Assembly: GCA_026785885.1 (NCBI GenBank)
Contig: JAJAZC010000041.1
Coordinates: 1 to 56,359, forward strand
Direction: 5' to 3'
DNA length: 56,359 nucleotides
From: Rubrivivax sp.
GTDB lineage: Bacteria; Pseudomonadota; Gammaproteobacteria; Burkholderiales; Burkholderiaceae_C
Shown here in pieces: positions 9,398-18,748 of this stretch (position 1 is the stretch's first letter; the number at the start of each line of letters is the position of its first letter). The translations under genes were made by a program, and so were the position numbers. The notes under the pieces are model-generated. The model was not told the origin of the DNA and did no database searches. It was given only the letters and a program-made list of their open reading frames with translations.

Positions 9398-10660
9398 ATG
9401 CAACCGAAATCGCCACAGACGCTATCCGCGACGAGCAGAACCTCGACCAGCAAGAACAAGATCAAATTCCTGCTGCTCGAAGGCATCGATCCATCGGCCA
9501 TGGACGTGATCGAGGCGGCGGGATACACGCAGATTGAGAGCCTGCCGGGCGCCTTGTCCGGCGAAGACCTCAAGCAAAAAATTGCCGGCGCACACTTCTT
9601 GGGTATCCGGTCCCGTACACAACTGACCGCGGATGTGTTGGCCCATGCCACCCGGCTCGCGGCGGTGGGCTGCTTCTGCATCGGCACCAACCAGGTCGAT
9701 CTGGGCGCGGCGCGCGCTCTCGGCATCGCCGTGTTCAATGCGCCGTTCTCGAACACCCGTTCGGTGGCCGAGATGGTGCTGGCCGAAGCCATCTTGCTGA
9801 TGCGCGGCATCCCGGAAAAGAGCGCGGTGGCGCACCGCGGCGGTTGGCTCAAGTCGGCACACAACGCCTACGAAGTCCGAGGCAAGACATTGGGCATCGT
9901 CGGCTACGGCGCGATCGGTACGCAGCTCTCGGTATTGGCCGAGGGCCTGGGCATGCGGGTGATCTTCTTCGACGTCGTGAGCAAGTTGCCCTTGGGCAAC
10001 GCGAGCCCGGTCGCCCGGCTCGAAGACTTGCTCGGCCGGGCCGACGTGGTCAGTCTGCATGTGCCGGAGACCGAAGCCACACGTTGGATGATGGGTGCGG
10101 CGCAGATCGCCGCGATGAAGCCAGGCGGCGTCTTGATCAACGCCTCGCGCGGGACCGTCGTCGACATCGAGGCCTTGGCCGAAGCCTTGCGGAGCCGGAG
10201 CTTGCTGGGTGCTGCCATCGATGTGTACCCCGAGGAGCCACGCAGCAACGACGATCGTTTCGAGTCGCCGTTGCGGGGCCTCGACAACGTGATCCTGACG
10301 CCGCACATCGGCGGGTCCACGGTGGAGGCGCAGGAAAACATCGGCGTCGAAGTCGCGGCAAAGCTGGTCAAGTACAGCGATAACGGGACGTCGACCTCAT
10401 CGGTCAACTTCCCCGAAGTCGCCTTGCCCTCTCATCCCGGGAAGCACCGGCTTCTGCACGTTCATCGGAACGTGCCGGGAGTTCTTTCGGAGATCAACAA
10501 GGTCTTCTCCGACCGCCACATCAACATCGCTGCGCAGTACCTGCAGACGCGCGGGGAGGTGGGGTACGTGGTGATCGACATCGATGCCGAACACTCCGAC
10601 CTTGCCCTCGCCAAGCTGGCGGATGTGCAGGGAACCTTGCGCAGTCGCGTCCTGTTTTGA
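9398..10660 (+). CDS. serA: D-3-phosphoglycerate dehydrogenase
   Basis: This 420-residue enzyme makes the first step of serine synthesis (3-phosphoglycerate to 3-phosphohydroxypyruvate, NAD-linked). The nucleotide fold GIVGYGAIGTQ, the catalytic arginine in NASRGTVVD and the histidine in LTPHIGGSTVEAQENIG are present. A C-terminal ACT domain (HRNVPGVLSEINKVF) probably senses serine. The ATG at 9398 gives the usual E. coli-like length; the frame runs further upstream only into nfu. Its place at the end of the suf operon makes sense because serine feeds cysteine, the sulfur source of SufS. Confidence 0.95.
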   Translation: MQPKSPQTLSATSRTSTSKNKIKFLLLEGIDPSAMDVIEAAGYTQIESLPGALSGEDLKQKIAGAHFLGIRSRTQLTADVLAHATRLAAVGCFCIGTNQVDLGAARALGIAVFNAPFSNTRSVAEMVLAEAILLMRGIPEKSAVAHRGGWLKSAHNAYEVRGKTLGIVGYGAIGTQLSVLAEGLGMRVIFFDVVSKLPLGNASPVARLEDLLGRADVVSLHVPETEATRWMMGAAQIAAMKPGGVLINASRGTVVDIEALAEALRSRSLLGAAIDVYPEEPRSNDDRFESPLRGLDNVILTPHIGGSTVEAQENIGVEVAAKLVKYSDNGTSTSSVNFPEVALPSHPGKHRLLHVHRNVPGVLSEINKVFSDRHINIAAQYLQTRGEVGYVVIDIDAEHSDLALAKLADVQGTLRSRVLF

Positions 10661-10953
10661 GCGGGGCTGAAACGGTGACTTGGTCAGCGGGGAAGGGCGG
10701 CGACACGGCATGTCGGGTTCTCGATGCGGCGGGTCACCACGTCGGCAATCTGAAGTGGATCGGCGGCGTCTGGAAGTTCAAGGCCATCGGCCAAGACTCA
10801 TCGGGCGCGGTCATCCCAGGCGGCGGACCGCTGACCGACCGGCACAACACCGTGTTTTCCAGCCTCGACCTGGCGCAGATCAGAAGCGAGTTTGGCAACG
10901 CCTTCACTGCCCATCCGACACATCGCGATCTCGTGCTCGTCCGTGGAAAATAA
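10657..10953 (+). CDS. Small hypothetical protein at the end of the suf operon
   Basis: This 98-residue frame starts with TTG overlapping the serA stop; a GTG at 10675 is the alternative. It contains the stretch VGNLKWIGGVWKFKAIG, then GGGPLTDRHNTVFSSL and IRSEFG. It has no signal peptide, membrane segment or cysteine pair. I do not recognise a named family. It looks like a real gene because of the tight overlap and ordered composition, but the non-ATG start and the decayed DNA just after it leave room for doubt. Confidence 0.5.
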   Translation: MSGAETVTWSAGKGGDTACRVLDAAGHHVGNLKWIGGVWKFKAIGQDSSGAVIPGGGPLTDRHNTVFSSLDLAQIRSEFGNAFTAHPTHRDLVLVRGK

Positions 10954-11301
10954 TTTGGCGTTGTGCGCGCGAAGTCGTGGCGTTCGCCAACGACAGGATC
11001 TCTGGATCGCGCAAATTCGGCCACTCGACCAAGCCGACACGGTTCCACTGGCCCGATGGCCGGCTGTTCCGAGATGGCCCCAATGACTTCCGGATCACCG
11101 CCGCGCTTCGGGCAGCGATCCCATCGCCAGGCACATCTGAACCATCTGAAGCTCGAATCGGATTCCCTCAAAGCGGTCAGAGGGCATTACCCGCTTCTGG
11201 CTGGGGCCTGTGCCGGCCACCAACAGCCGCTCCAGGGCAGCTCGTCTACGTCAGTTGCCGGCAATTGACCTACCTTCTGACGCTTTTGACGAAACCTTGA
11301 G
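10954..11301. other. No recognisable gene (left flank of the remnant region)
   Basis: Several short open frames cross this stretch on both strands, but none gives a protein that I recognise or has a convincing start. The last 50 bases before 11302 (TTGACC followed by a T-rich run) could be the promoter of the hns remnant that follows. Confidence 0.5.
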
Positions 11302-11465
11302 ATGTGGCAGATGGCAACAAGCAAAAGTGGTCCGACCGTGGCGGCACTGAACGCCCAGATTGCTTCGCTGCAAGCGCAGGCCGAGGCTTTGCGCAAGAAG
11401 GAGATTGCGGAGGGTCATCGCCAAGGTAAAGGGCGCCATCGCCACTACGGCCTGACGGCAGCTGA
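11302..11465 (+). pseudogene. H-NS-family protein, truncated and frameshifted
   Basis: The start reads MATSKSGPTV, then LNAQIASLQAQAEALRKKEI, which is the oligomerisation helix of Burkholderiales H-NS proteins. The next codons fit VIAKVKGAIA followed by YGLTAAD only if one extra G (in GAGGGTC, about 11415) and one missing C (in GCCACTAC, about 11446) are corrected; the two indels cancel and the frame returns at YGLTAAD. The DNA-binding C-terminal half is absent, and the sequence passes into a transposase remnant on the other strand. Confidence 0.7.
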
Positions 11466-11880
11466 TCGCGATCTCCGCATCGGGCTGCGCCGCCTGGCGG
11501 GCCAGCTGTGCCTGCCGATGTGCCGCCATGCGGCGCGCCACTGTGTTGCGGGACGGGGACTCCAAGCCCGCTCGGTGGCAGCGGCCCGGGACTTCCATGT
11601 GCGTGTCCAGGACCCGGTGCGCCAGCTCCCGCCGCTTAGGAAGCCACCGCCCCACCATATCCGTCAGGACCGCCTCTACGTGCGCTGGCAGCCGCTTGGG
11701 TTCCCCAGCCGTCCGCTGTTACCGGGCACCAATGACACGGCCACGGGATCCCTCAGGAAGCGAGTGCGCAGCCCGTAGACCGCCGAGGGATGAACGCCCA
11801 GAATCTGCGCTGCGCGTGCAGCCTGCGCACGCCGGAGTGGCCCGCTTCCAAGGGGCCGCAGGATGCGGGCGATGTTGATG
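11465..11880 (-). pseudogene. Mu/TnsB-type DDE transposase, N-terminal remnant
   Basis: On the minus strand the sequence reads [12 protein letters not shown], then a helix-turn-helix-like [19 protein letters not shown], then after a frameshift near 11690 [17 protein letters not shown] and SPSRNTVARRMAAH. This order (small HTH, linker, second HTH with an SRNTVARR motif) is that of the N-terminal part of Mu/TnsB-like transposases. The catalytic DDE domain is absent. It sits between the hns remnant and a copper ATPase remnant, with sharp junctions at both ends. Confidence 0.6.
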
Positions 11881-12740
11881 GTGGACATGGCGATGCCGAC
11901 GTCGGCCAAGGCGAGTGCGGGCGCGTTGTTGATGCAATCGCCGACCATCGCGACGCGTGCGCCACCGGCTTTCAGCCTTGCCTCGAAGTCGGCCTTGTGC
12001 TCCGGCAACACGTCGGCATGCACATCGGTGATGCCCAGCGCCTACGCCACCCCTGGGCACTGCCGGCGTTGTCGCCGGTGATGAGCACGGGGTGGATGCG
12101 CATCTTCTGCAATGCAGCCACGGTCGCTGCGGCACTGGCTTAGGGGGCGTCACCGAAAGCCAGCAGGCCCAGCAGACGTCGAAGGGGCAGGGCTGGCACT
12201 TCTGACGATGCGGTGGTCGGCAGATCCGATGGCGAATCGGCAGAGGGCACTTCGGCCAGCCAAGACTCCGTGCAGCCACGCGCCTGCCATCCAGCCGCTG
12301 CGCCGGCGAGTACCGTCACATCGACTTCCAACTCCTGCACGAACCGGCTGCTGCCCAGCCGCAGTTCGCGGCCCTCCACGCGCGCCGCCACACCGCGGCC
12401 TGACACAGCGCGCACGGCCGTCGCGGGCGCGATGACCAGCCCTTCGCTTCTCGCGGCGTTCATCACGGCCGAAGCCAGCGGATGCTCGCTTCCGGCCTGC
12501 ACCGCTGCGCTGGCCGACAGCAGCGCGGCCCGGTCGGTCGATGCCGAGCTTGCCGATGTCGGCACGGCCGCCATCAGTTCAGGCTTGCCCACGGTCAAGG
12601 TGCCAGTCTTGTCGAAGGCCACCACCGTCACGCCATGCGCCACCTCCAATGCCTTGGCGTCCGTAATCAGGATGCCAACCTTGGCGGCGGCACCGGTACC
12701 CACCATGATGGCCGTCGGCGTGGCCAAGCCCAGTGCACCG
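11880..12740 (-). pseudogene. Copper-type P1B ATPase, central fragment
   Basis: The fragment starts at [17 protein letters not shown], just after where the membrane CPC motif should be (both cysteines are lost at the junction). It continues through the phosphorylation site DKTGTLT, the nucleotide-domain [11 protein letters not shown], and LAFGDAP followed by a TAA stop. It then runs VAALQKMRIHPVLITGDNAG, a frameshift and a TAG near 12035, and ends in [18 protein letters not shown] (normally GDGINDAPA). Both membrane ends are missing. It is clearly a dead CopA-like gene cut out of context. Confidence 0.85.
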
Positions 12741-12744
12741 GGCT

Positions 12745-12916
12745 TCGGCAGTTCACGTGGCCGCAGGGCATCGCAAGCCATGTGTCGCCAGAAGTGCCGG
12801 GTTCGATTCATAAGGGCGGCGAGTTGGGCTACTCGCTGGCGCGCGCTTACGGCGCGGCTTTCAACAACCCCGGCTTCATCGTCGCCTGTGTCATCGGTGA
12901 CGGCGAAGCCGGGTAG
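12745..12916 (+). pseudogene. Phosphoketolase fragment (about 56 codons)
   Basis: The plus strand reads [19 protein letters not shown], then [20 protein letters not shown], then [17 protein letters not shown] and a TAG. This matches the thiamine-diphosphate region of phosphoketolase (usual form PGSIHEGGELGY and VVGDGEAETG). Nothing of the remaining 730 or so residues is present. The left end abuts the copper ATPase remnant on the opposite strand. Confidence 0.8.
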
Positions 12917-12960
12917 TGCCTCAGTTTGAAATCGGGCCTTCTTGAACCTTGCGCTGGCCC

Positions 12961-13224
12961 GTGATACCGCTGTGCCCTACGCCTACCCGCTCAAGCAAGC
13001 CTCCGCGCGACGCCAACCAGGCCGCAAAGCACATCCTCAATCAGCTCACGGGCGAGGCGCCCAAAGAAGAACCGCCGCCCGTCAAGAACGAGGCGGCGGT
13101 TGAGCTGGGCCGGCTGGGCGGGAAGAAGGGCGGCGCAGCAAGGGCCGCGGCACTGACGCCCGAGCGGCGGTCGGAGATTGCCAAGAAGGCGGCAGCAAAG
13201 CGCTGGACTGCAAAGGCTGCCTAA
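12961..13224 (+). CDS. Small basic conserved protein
   Basis: The frame gives about 87 residues from the GTG at 12961 (a TTG at 12949 is in the same frame). The body reads PPRDANQAAKHILNQLTGE, then VELGRLGGKKGGAARAAALT, then ERRSEIAKKAAAKRW. I know this pattern from small lysine/alanine-rich proteins common on plasmids and genomic islands; no function is known to me. The first residues look unrelated to the family, so the native start may have been lost when the neighbouring remnants formed. Confidence 0.6.
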   Translation: MIPLCPTPTRSSKPPRDANQAAKHILNQLTGEAPKEEPPPVKNEAAVELGRLGGKKGGAARAAALTPERRSEIAKKAAAKRWTAKAA

Positions 13225-13656
13225 TTCAAACTAAGTCGCCACCCGAAGCCGAGACCCGCGGTAATCCGGTCATACGCACCACAGCGGGCAGGCGAAGAAA
13301 GCATGGTGCTGCCTCCTGCAAGTCGCCACGACGGCCCCACGAAGGTTCTTGCTGCACTGGCCGCCTTTAGTCAGTAGTGTTCCGGCAACTTTAGGAGGTA
13401 TGAGCGCTCAGGCCCCCGCTGGTTTGCAGTCAAAATATTGCTGTTGGCACACCAAAAGCTGATGTCCGCAATTGCAAATTGTGTTGTCGGCAGGTAATGG
13501 GAAGGAATGACCTCCACCTTGAAAATGCCCATGATTAGCGGCTGTTGGGATTTTTTCGACCCCGCCAGATGAGATCTAGCGGGCCTGCGGGTGGTAAGTC
13601 CACTTACAGGCCCGCTCCATTTGTGGCCCAAAGATTACGGGCAGGAGCGCCGCCAG
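13225..13656. other. Non-coding stretch before fhs, with a stem-loop
   Basis: I see no convincing gene here. The notable item is a perfect 10-bp inverted repeat, AGCGGGCCTG at 13578-13587 and CAGGCCCGCT at 13607-13616, with a smaller GTGG/CCAC stem inside the loop. It lies about 40 bp before the fhs start. There is no T-run after it, so it may be a regulatory hairpin in the fhs leader rather than a simple terminator. The ribosome site for fhs (AGGAG) is at about 13643. Confidence 0.55.
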
Positions 13657-15363
13657 ATGAGCATCAACACGAGCGTTAACACGAGCAACAGCGTGAGCGA
13701 CATCGAGCTTGCGCGCCGGGCTTCGCTGCGCCGCATCACCGATCTGGCGCAAGAACGCCTGAGCATCAGCGACGAGCACCTGGTGCCCTACGGCCACTAC
13801 AAGGCCAAGCTGAGCCTGCCGTTCATCGCGTCGCTTGCCGGGCGGCCCGAGGGCAAGCTGATCCTGGTCACCGCGATCAGCCCAACGCCGGCCGGGGAGG
13901 GTAAGACCACCACCACCGTGGGTCTGGGCGATGCACTCAATCACATCGGCAAAAAGGCGCTGATCGCTCTGCGTGAGCCGTCGCTCGGGCCCGTGTTCGG
14001 CATGAAAGGCGGCGCCACCGGCGGCGGCCGCGCGCAGGTGCTGCCGATGGAGGACATCAACCTGCACTTCACCGGCGACTTCCACGCCATCGCGTTGGCC
14101 AACAACCTGCTGGCGGCCACGATCGACAACCACATCCACCACGGCAACGCGCTGGACATCGACTTGCGCCGCATCACGTTCAAGCGCGTGATGGACATGA
14201 ATGACCGTGCGCTGCGCGACATAACCGTCGGACTGGGTGGGCCGGCCAACGGATTCCCGCGCCAGGACAGCTTCGACATCGTGGTTGCCAGCGAGGTCAT
14301 GGCGATCCTGTGCCTGAGTACGTCTTTGGCCGACCTGAAAGAGCGGCTGGGCCGCATCGTGGTGGCTGAAACGCGCCAGCGCCAGCCCGTGCGCGCCAGC
14401 GACCTCAAAGTGCACGGCGCGATGACCGTGCTGCTGAAGGACGCGCTGCAGCCCAACCTCGTGCAGACGATGGAGAACAACCCAGCGCTGCTGCACGGCG
14501 GTCCCTTCGCCAATATCGCGCACGGCTGCAATTCTGTGATCGCGACGCAGACGGCGCTGCGGCTGGCCGACTACGTGGTGACCGAGGCCGGCTTCGGCGC
14601 CGACCTGGGCGCCGAGAAATTCATCGACATCAAGTGCCGCAAGTCCGGCCTGCGCCCGGCCGCCGCGGTGGTGGTGGCAACCGTGCGGGCGCTCAAATAC
14701 CACGGCGGTGTCGAGCTGCAGGCGCTGTCGGCCCCGGATCTGGGTGCGCTGACGCGCGGCCTGGCCAACCTGGAGCGGCATGTGGCCAACCTGCAGGGTG
14801 TGTTCGGCCTGCCTTGCGTTGTCGCGATCAACCACTTCGCCAGCGACACCGATGCCGAGCATGCACTGCTGCGCGAGCGCATCGGCGCGCTCGGTGCGGC
14901 CGTGCACACCGCCCGCCACTGGGCCGAAGGCGGCCGCGGCGCCATAGCGCTGGCCCATGAAGTCGTGCGCCTGGCCGACAGCCCTTCGGCGCTGCGTTTT
15001 ACCTATAGCGACGAGGACACGCTGTGGGACAAGCTTCGGCTCGTCGCGACCCGCATTTACGGCGCTGCCGACGTGCGCGCCAGCGCAGCCGTGCGTGCGC
15101 AGATTCAGCGCCTGCAGGACGGCGGCCACGGCACGCTGCCGGTTTGCATTGCAAAAACGCAGTACAGCTTTTCCACCGACCCCAAGTTGCGCGGTGCGCC
15201 CAGCGGCCACACGGTGGAAGTGCGCGAGGTGCGGCTCAACGCCGGTGCCGGCTTCGTGATCATGGTGTGCGGCAACGTCATGACCATGCCCGGGCTGCCC
15301 GCCGTGCCGGCGTCGGAACGCATCGATCTGGACGAGCGCGGGCAGATCGTCGGCCTGTCCTGA
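13657..15363 (+). CDS. fhs: Formate-tetrahydrofolate ligase
   Basis: This 568-residue enzyme makes 10-formyl-tetrahydrofolate from formate, THF and ATP. Typical motifs are the P-loop [14 protein letters not shown] (about residues 77-90), [30 protein letters not shown] and [12 protein letters not shown]. Length is as in the family. The ATG at 13657 has AGGAG about 10 bases before it. It stands alone beside a WYL regulator in the same direction, 57 bp downstream. Confidence 0.96.
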   Translation: MSINTSVNTSNSVSDIELARRASLRRITDLAQERLSISDEHLVPYGHYKAKLSLPFIASLAGRPEGKLILVTAISPTPAGEGKTTTTVGLGDALNHIGKKALIALREPSLGPVFGMKGGATGGGRAQVLPMEDINLHFTGDFHAIALANNLLAATIDNHIHHGNALDIDLRRITFKRVMDMNDRALRDITVGLGGPANGFPRQDSFDIVVASEVMAILCLSTSLADLKERLGRIVVAETRQRQPVRASDLKVHGAMTVLLKDALQPNLVQTMENNPALLHGGPFANIAHGCNSVIATQTALRLADYVVTEAGFGADLGAEKFIDIKCRKSGLRPAAAVVVATVRALKYHGGVELQALSAPDLGALTRGLANLERHVANLQGVFGLPCVVAINHFASDTDAEHALLRERIGALGAAVHTARHWAEGGRGAIALAHEVVRLADSPSALRFTYSDEDTLWDKLRLVATRIYGAADVRASAAVRAQIQRLQDGGHGTLPVCIAKTQYSFSTDPKLRGAPSGHTVEVREVRLNAGAGFVIMVCGNVMTMPGLPAVPASERIDLDERGQIVGLS

Positions 15364-15420
15364 TCGAGCGATCTAATGTTCAAGTGGTCTCGTGATTTTG
15401 TGATCCGGTAATCGCGCGGC

Positions 15421-16410
15421 ATGGCCAACAACACCGACCGTCTGTACCGAATCGAGGCGCTCATTCGGGCACGTGGCTCGGTTCCGCTCAAGGCTTTGCT
15501 CGATGAGCTGGAAGTTTCGCCGGCCACGCTGAAGCGCGATCTGGAATACCTGCGCAGCCGCATGGGCGCGCCGATCGAGTACGACCGCGACAGCAACGGT
15601 TACCGCTTCGCAGACCAGGGCGCTGCCGGCGGCCGGCATGAACTCCCCGGCTTGTGGTTTAACGAATCCGAGTTGTACTCGCTGCTCACCGCGCAGCAGC
15701 TGCTGGCCGGCCTGGACAGCGATGGCTTGCTCGGCCGCCACCTGCAGCCGCTGCTGGACCGCATCGAGCAACTGCTGGGGCAGGGTGAAGGCCGCCGGGC
15801 AGCCGATGCGGTGATCAAGCGCATCAAGGTCGTCAGCGCGCTGCGCCGGCCGGTCCCGAGCCGCTTCTTCGAGCGCGTGAGCCAGGCACTGCTGCAGCGG
15901 CAGCGCCTCCACCTGCGCTACCTGACGCGCGGCCGCGGTGAGGTCAGCGAGCGCGATGTGTCGCCGCAGCGCATGGTGCATTACCGCAGCACCTGGTATC
16001 TGGATGCCTGGTGTCACCGCGTGGAGGCCTTGCGCCGCTTCGCGCTGGACGCCATCGAAGAAGCCGAACTGCTGCCTGTCAAAGCGCGCAACCTGGCCAT
16101 GAAACAGGTGCAGGCTGAAATGGACGCCGGCTACGGCATCTATGCCGGCGGCCAGCGGCGCTGGGCCGTGCTGGTGTTCAGTGCCCAGGCCGCACCATGG
16201 GCCAGCCGTGAGGAGTGGCACCCCGAGCAGCAGGGCCGTTGGCTGGACGGCGGCGCCTACGAATTGCGGCTGCCTTACGTCGACAGCACCGAGCTGGTAA
16301 TGGACGTGCTGCGCCAGGGTGAGCAGGTGCGGGTGTTGGAGCCGCCTGATTTGGTCGACGCGGTGCGCATGCGGTTGCGCGCGGCCCGCAAGCTTTATCG
16401 CGAAGGCTGA
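15421..16410 (+). CDS. WYL-domain transcriptional regulator
   Basis: This 329-residue protein has an N-terminal DeoR-like helix-turn-helix (about residues 5-60, with LLDELEVSPATLKRDLEYLR) and a WYL domain from about residue 140, including RMVHYRSTWYLDAWCH with the W-Y-L triad and a C-terminal WCX-like extension. This is the YafY layout, in which the WYL domain senses a ligand, often nucleic acid. Targets are not visible from the sequence; it follows fhs in the same direction. Confidence 0.88.
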   Translation: MANNTDRLYRIEALIRARGSVPLKALLDELEVSPATLKRDLEYLRSRMGAPIEYDRDSNGYRFADQGAAGGRHELPGLWFNESELYSLLTAQQLLAGLDSDGLLGRHLQPLLDRIEQLLGQGEGRRAADAVIKRIKVVSALRRPVPSRFFERVSQALLQRQRLHLRYLTRGRGEVSERDVSPQRMVHYRSTWYLDAWCHRVEALRRFALDAIEEAELLPVKARNLAMKQVQAEMDAGYGIYAGGQRRWAVLVFSAQAAPWASREEWHPEQQGRWLDGGAYELRLPYVDSTELVMDVLRQGEQVRVLEPPDLVDAVRMRLRAARKLYREG

Positions 16411-16425
16411 AAGCCCATCGGCGGT

Positions 16426-17301
16426 TCAGCTTTCGAAGCGCATCGACAGGTCGATGGCGCGCACGTCCTTGGTCAGCTTGCCGACCGAGATGCGGTCGAC
16501 GCCGGTTTCGGCGATGGCGCGGATGGCTTGCAAGTCGACGCCGCCGGACACCTCCAGCAGCGCACGGCCGCGGTTCAAGGCCACCGCGTTGCGCATGTCG
16601 GCCGCAGAAAAATCGTCCAGCAGCACGCTGACCGCGCCTGCGTCCAGCGCCTGTTGCAACTCCATCAGCGATTCGACTTCGATCTGCACGCTAACGTTTG
16701 CGTTCAAGGCCATCGCGCTGCGCAGTGCGGGTGCAATGCCGCCGGCTGCGGCGACGTGGTTTTCTTTGATCAGGATGCCGTCCCACAAAGCCATGCGCTG
16801 GTTCTGCCCGCCACCGACTCGCACTGCGTACTTCTGCGCCTGGCGCAAGCCGGGCAGGGTCTTGCGCGTGTCCAGCACGGCGCAGCCGCGCGGGTTGGGC
16901 GATGCGCCGGAAATGGCATCCACGAAATGCCGCGTTTGCGTGGCTACGCCTGACAACAGCTGCAAGAAGTTGAGAGCAGGGCGCTCAGCGCTCAGCAGCG
17001 CGCGCGCATCGCCGTCGATGCGGCAGACCACCTGTCCAGCCGTCAGGGCGCTGCCTTCGGCGGCCAGCCAGGTCACGACCGCATTGGCATCGAGTGCAGC
17101 CACACAGGCATCGAACCAGCGCTGACCGCACAGCACCGCAGGCTCCCTGACGGTCACGCGCGCCCGGCCGTGCTGGCCGGCCGGGACCAGCTGCGCCGTC
17201 CAGTCACCGCAGCCGATGTCTTCAGCCAGCGCGTCGCGCACATTGCGCTGCAGCGCTTGATCCAAGGTTTCGTTGTCTGTTGAGACAGGGTGGGTGTTCA
17301 T
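16426..17301 (-). CDS. nadC: Quinolinate phosphoribosyltransferase
   Basis: This 291-residue enzyme converts quinolinate and PRPP to nicotinate mononucleotide in NAD synthesis. Recognisable parts are the active-site run LDTRKTLPGLRQAQKYAV followed by GGGQNQRM, the lysine of LIKENH, and LEVSGGVDL with DRISVGKLT near the end. The ATG at 17301 (MNTHPVSTDNE) gives normal length; another ATG 39 bp upstream is in frame. No nadA or nadB is nearby. Confidence 0.95.
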   Translation of the reverse strand: MNTHPVSTDNETLDQALQRNVRDALAEDIGCGDWTAQLVPAGQHGRARVTVREPAVLCGQRWFDACVAALDANAVVTWLAAEGSALTAGQVVCRIDGDARALLSAERPALNFLQLLSGVATQTRHFVDAISGASPNPRGCAVLDTRKTLPGLRQAQKYAVRVGGGQNQRMALWDGILIKENHVAAAGGIAPALRSAMALNANVSVQIEVESLMELQQALDAGAVSVLLDDFSAADMRNAVALNRGRALLEVSGGVDLQAIRAIAETGVDRISVGKLTKDVRAIDLSMRFES

Positions 17302-17742
17302 GCTGGAGATGGTGGCACAGCGGCTCTCGGCTAACCCCATGGTGGATCCTGTTGCCTCATGGCGCCAATAGGAATGGAGTCAGCTCATTGGAACGAAGAG
17401 CGCAACGCCAAGCAGTGGCCCAGGATTGGCGGACCGAAGCTGAGCGCGGCCTTCTAGGTCACCGACCTTGCGACGTCGGAGTACGCCGCGTTGACAGCCG
17501 CTTCGCTGTTCTGTGCACAAGCCACAGCAGGGCCGGGAGGACCGGACAGCTCGCCGCGCGTCGTTTATGATTTAACATAATATACATCGTGCACTATCAT
17601 AAAGTAGTTAAAGAGGAGCCGCGAAGGACTCCCCTGGCTGGCCACAGCAGGCCAGTTGCCGGCTATGCCACCGGCCTCGACAATCTTTTCAACTCGATGT
17701 CATCGCTATTGTTTGCCCAGTGTGGCGGCGGCTGGCCACGAT
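17302..17742. other. Non-coding stretch with an AT-rich inverted repeat
   Basis: No gene is supported. The region is GC-rich except for an AT-rich patch at about 17560-17610. There TTTATGAT (17564-17571) and ATCATAAA (17596-17603) form a perfect 8-bp inverted repeat around 24 bp that includes TAACATAATATACAT. This could be an operator or a promoter with TATAAT-like boxes, but no matching gene start follows on either strand. Confidence 0.5.
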
Positions 17743-17949
17743 CTAAAAGCTGTCGACGTCGGCTGGAGGCTCATGCGTCTGCACGCTCTCGCCCGCTCCT
17801 ACTGCGGCGGGCGTCTGGCGATCTAGCGGCCGGCACAAGTGGCGATTGAGTTGCCCCAGACGCTCCGATTTCTCGATCGCGGCCAGCACGAACTCAGGGT
17901 TGAGCATCAGCATGAAGGGGTTGCGCACAACGGCGGCAGATTCGGACAT
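17743..17949 (-). CDS. Small conserved hypothetical protein
   Basis: This 68-residue protein begins MSESAAVVRNPFMLMLNPEF, then VLAAIEKSERLGQLNRHLC and RPLDR. I remember similar short proteins, with an NP-x4-MLNPE-VL-A-EKSERLG-L core, from other Burkholderiales, function unknown. A TTTTGGAG ribosome site lies 8 bases before the ATG, which supports translation. There is no signal peptide or metal motif. Confidence 0.62.
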   Translation of the reverse strand: MSESAAVVRNPFMLMLNPEFVLAAIEKSERLGQLNRHLCRPLDRQTPAAVGAGESVQTHEPPADVDSF

Positions 17950-18112
17950 AGCAGCACTCCAAAAGGCTGGGTTTCAGCCATGTTGGCGACTCTAAGCCGC
18001 GCCCAAACGCCTGCATCGTCAGGGCTGCGCCAAACAACCTGTCGGATGATTTCCGACACGCCGCGCCCTAACAACGTGACCGAAAAGACCCGCGCGGCTG
18101 CGCACCACCGGT

Positions 18113-18748
18113 TCAGCGAGCCGCTGCGTCCAGGCGCGTAGCCAGTGCGGTGCGATCGGCAGCACGCGCAAAGTCAGCTGCGTTCAACGACTTGTCGTTG
18201 CGCAAACGCCCACTGGCCCCGCGTGTCAACAACAGCGCTGCTGCTTCCGGTGAGCCGTAACGCGCCGCCATCATCAGCGGGGTCGTGCCGTTCGGGGACA
18301 AGGCGTCGATCGGCGCGCCGCGGTCCAGGAGCAGTTTTACGACGCCGGCCTCGGGCCCGCTGGCTGCGTAGTGCAAAGGCGTCCACCCTTGGCGTTGCAA
18401 CGCCGCGCCGCGTTCCAGCAGGCGCTGCGTCCACTCGGCGTTACCGCGCAAGGCGGCCATCATCAGCGGTGTTTCATCTGCGGATGTCGTCGCGTCGATG
18501 TCGATCCGCGGGTCAGCCAACAAGGCTGCGGCAACCTTAGGCGCTTCGTCACGCATGGCCAAAAACAGGCCGACCTGGCGCTGCGGATTGCGTGTGTTCG
18601 GGTCGAATCCGCCTGCGAGCAAAGCCTTCACGGTGCGGTCATCATCGACGTTGACAGCCCGAAAAAAGCTCACACTGTCGTCAGCATGGGTCAAAGAGAA
18701 GCCAATGGCGACAGCTAGATAAAGAACAATCTTAATAACTTGCTTCAT
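18113..18748 (-). CDS. Secreted ankyrin-repeat protein
   Basis: This 211-residue protein has an N-terminal signal peptide (KIVLYLAVAIGFSLTHA, cleavage probably before Asp-Asp) and then four to five ankyrin repeats, seen as DETPLMMAALRGNAEWTQRL, GWTPLHYAASGPEAGVVKLL and GTTPLMMAARYGSPEAAALL. It is probably periplasmic and makes protein contacts. Its start overlaps the tatD stop by 4 bp, so it is the last gene of the mltG-tmk-holB-pilZ-tatD operon. The partner is not evident. Confidence 0.88.
   Translation of the reverse strand: MKQVIKIVLYLAVAIGFSLTHADDSVSFFRAVNVDDDRTVKALLAGGFDPNTRNPQRQVGLFLAMRDEAPKVAAALLADPRIDIDATTSADETPLMMAALRGNAEWTQRLLERGAALQRQGWTPLHYAASGPEAGVVKLLLDRGAPIDALSPNGTTPLMMAARYGSPEAAALLLTRGASGRLRNDKSLNAADFARAADRTALATRLDAAAR

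Noticed and set aside
13371-13631. An 86-codon frame on the minus strand before fhs
   Set aside because: No ribosome site or recognisable motif is visible, and it runs through the stem-loop at 13578-13616.
13225-13656. A folate-sensing riboswitch before fhs
   Set aside because: There is a stem-loop, but I could not fit the conserved elements of known tetrahydrofolate riboswitches to it.
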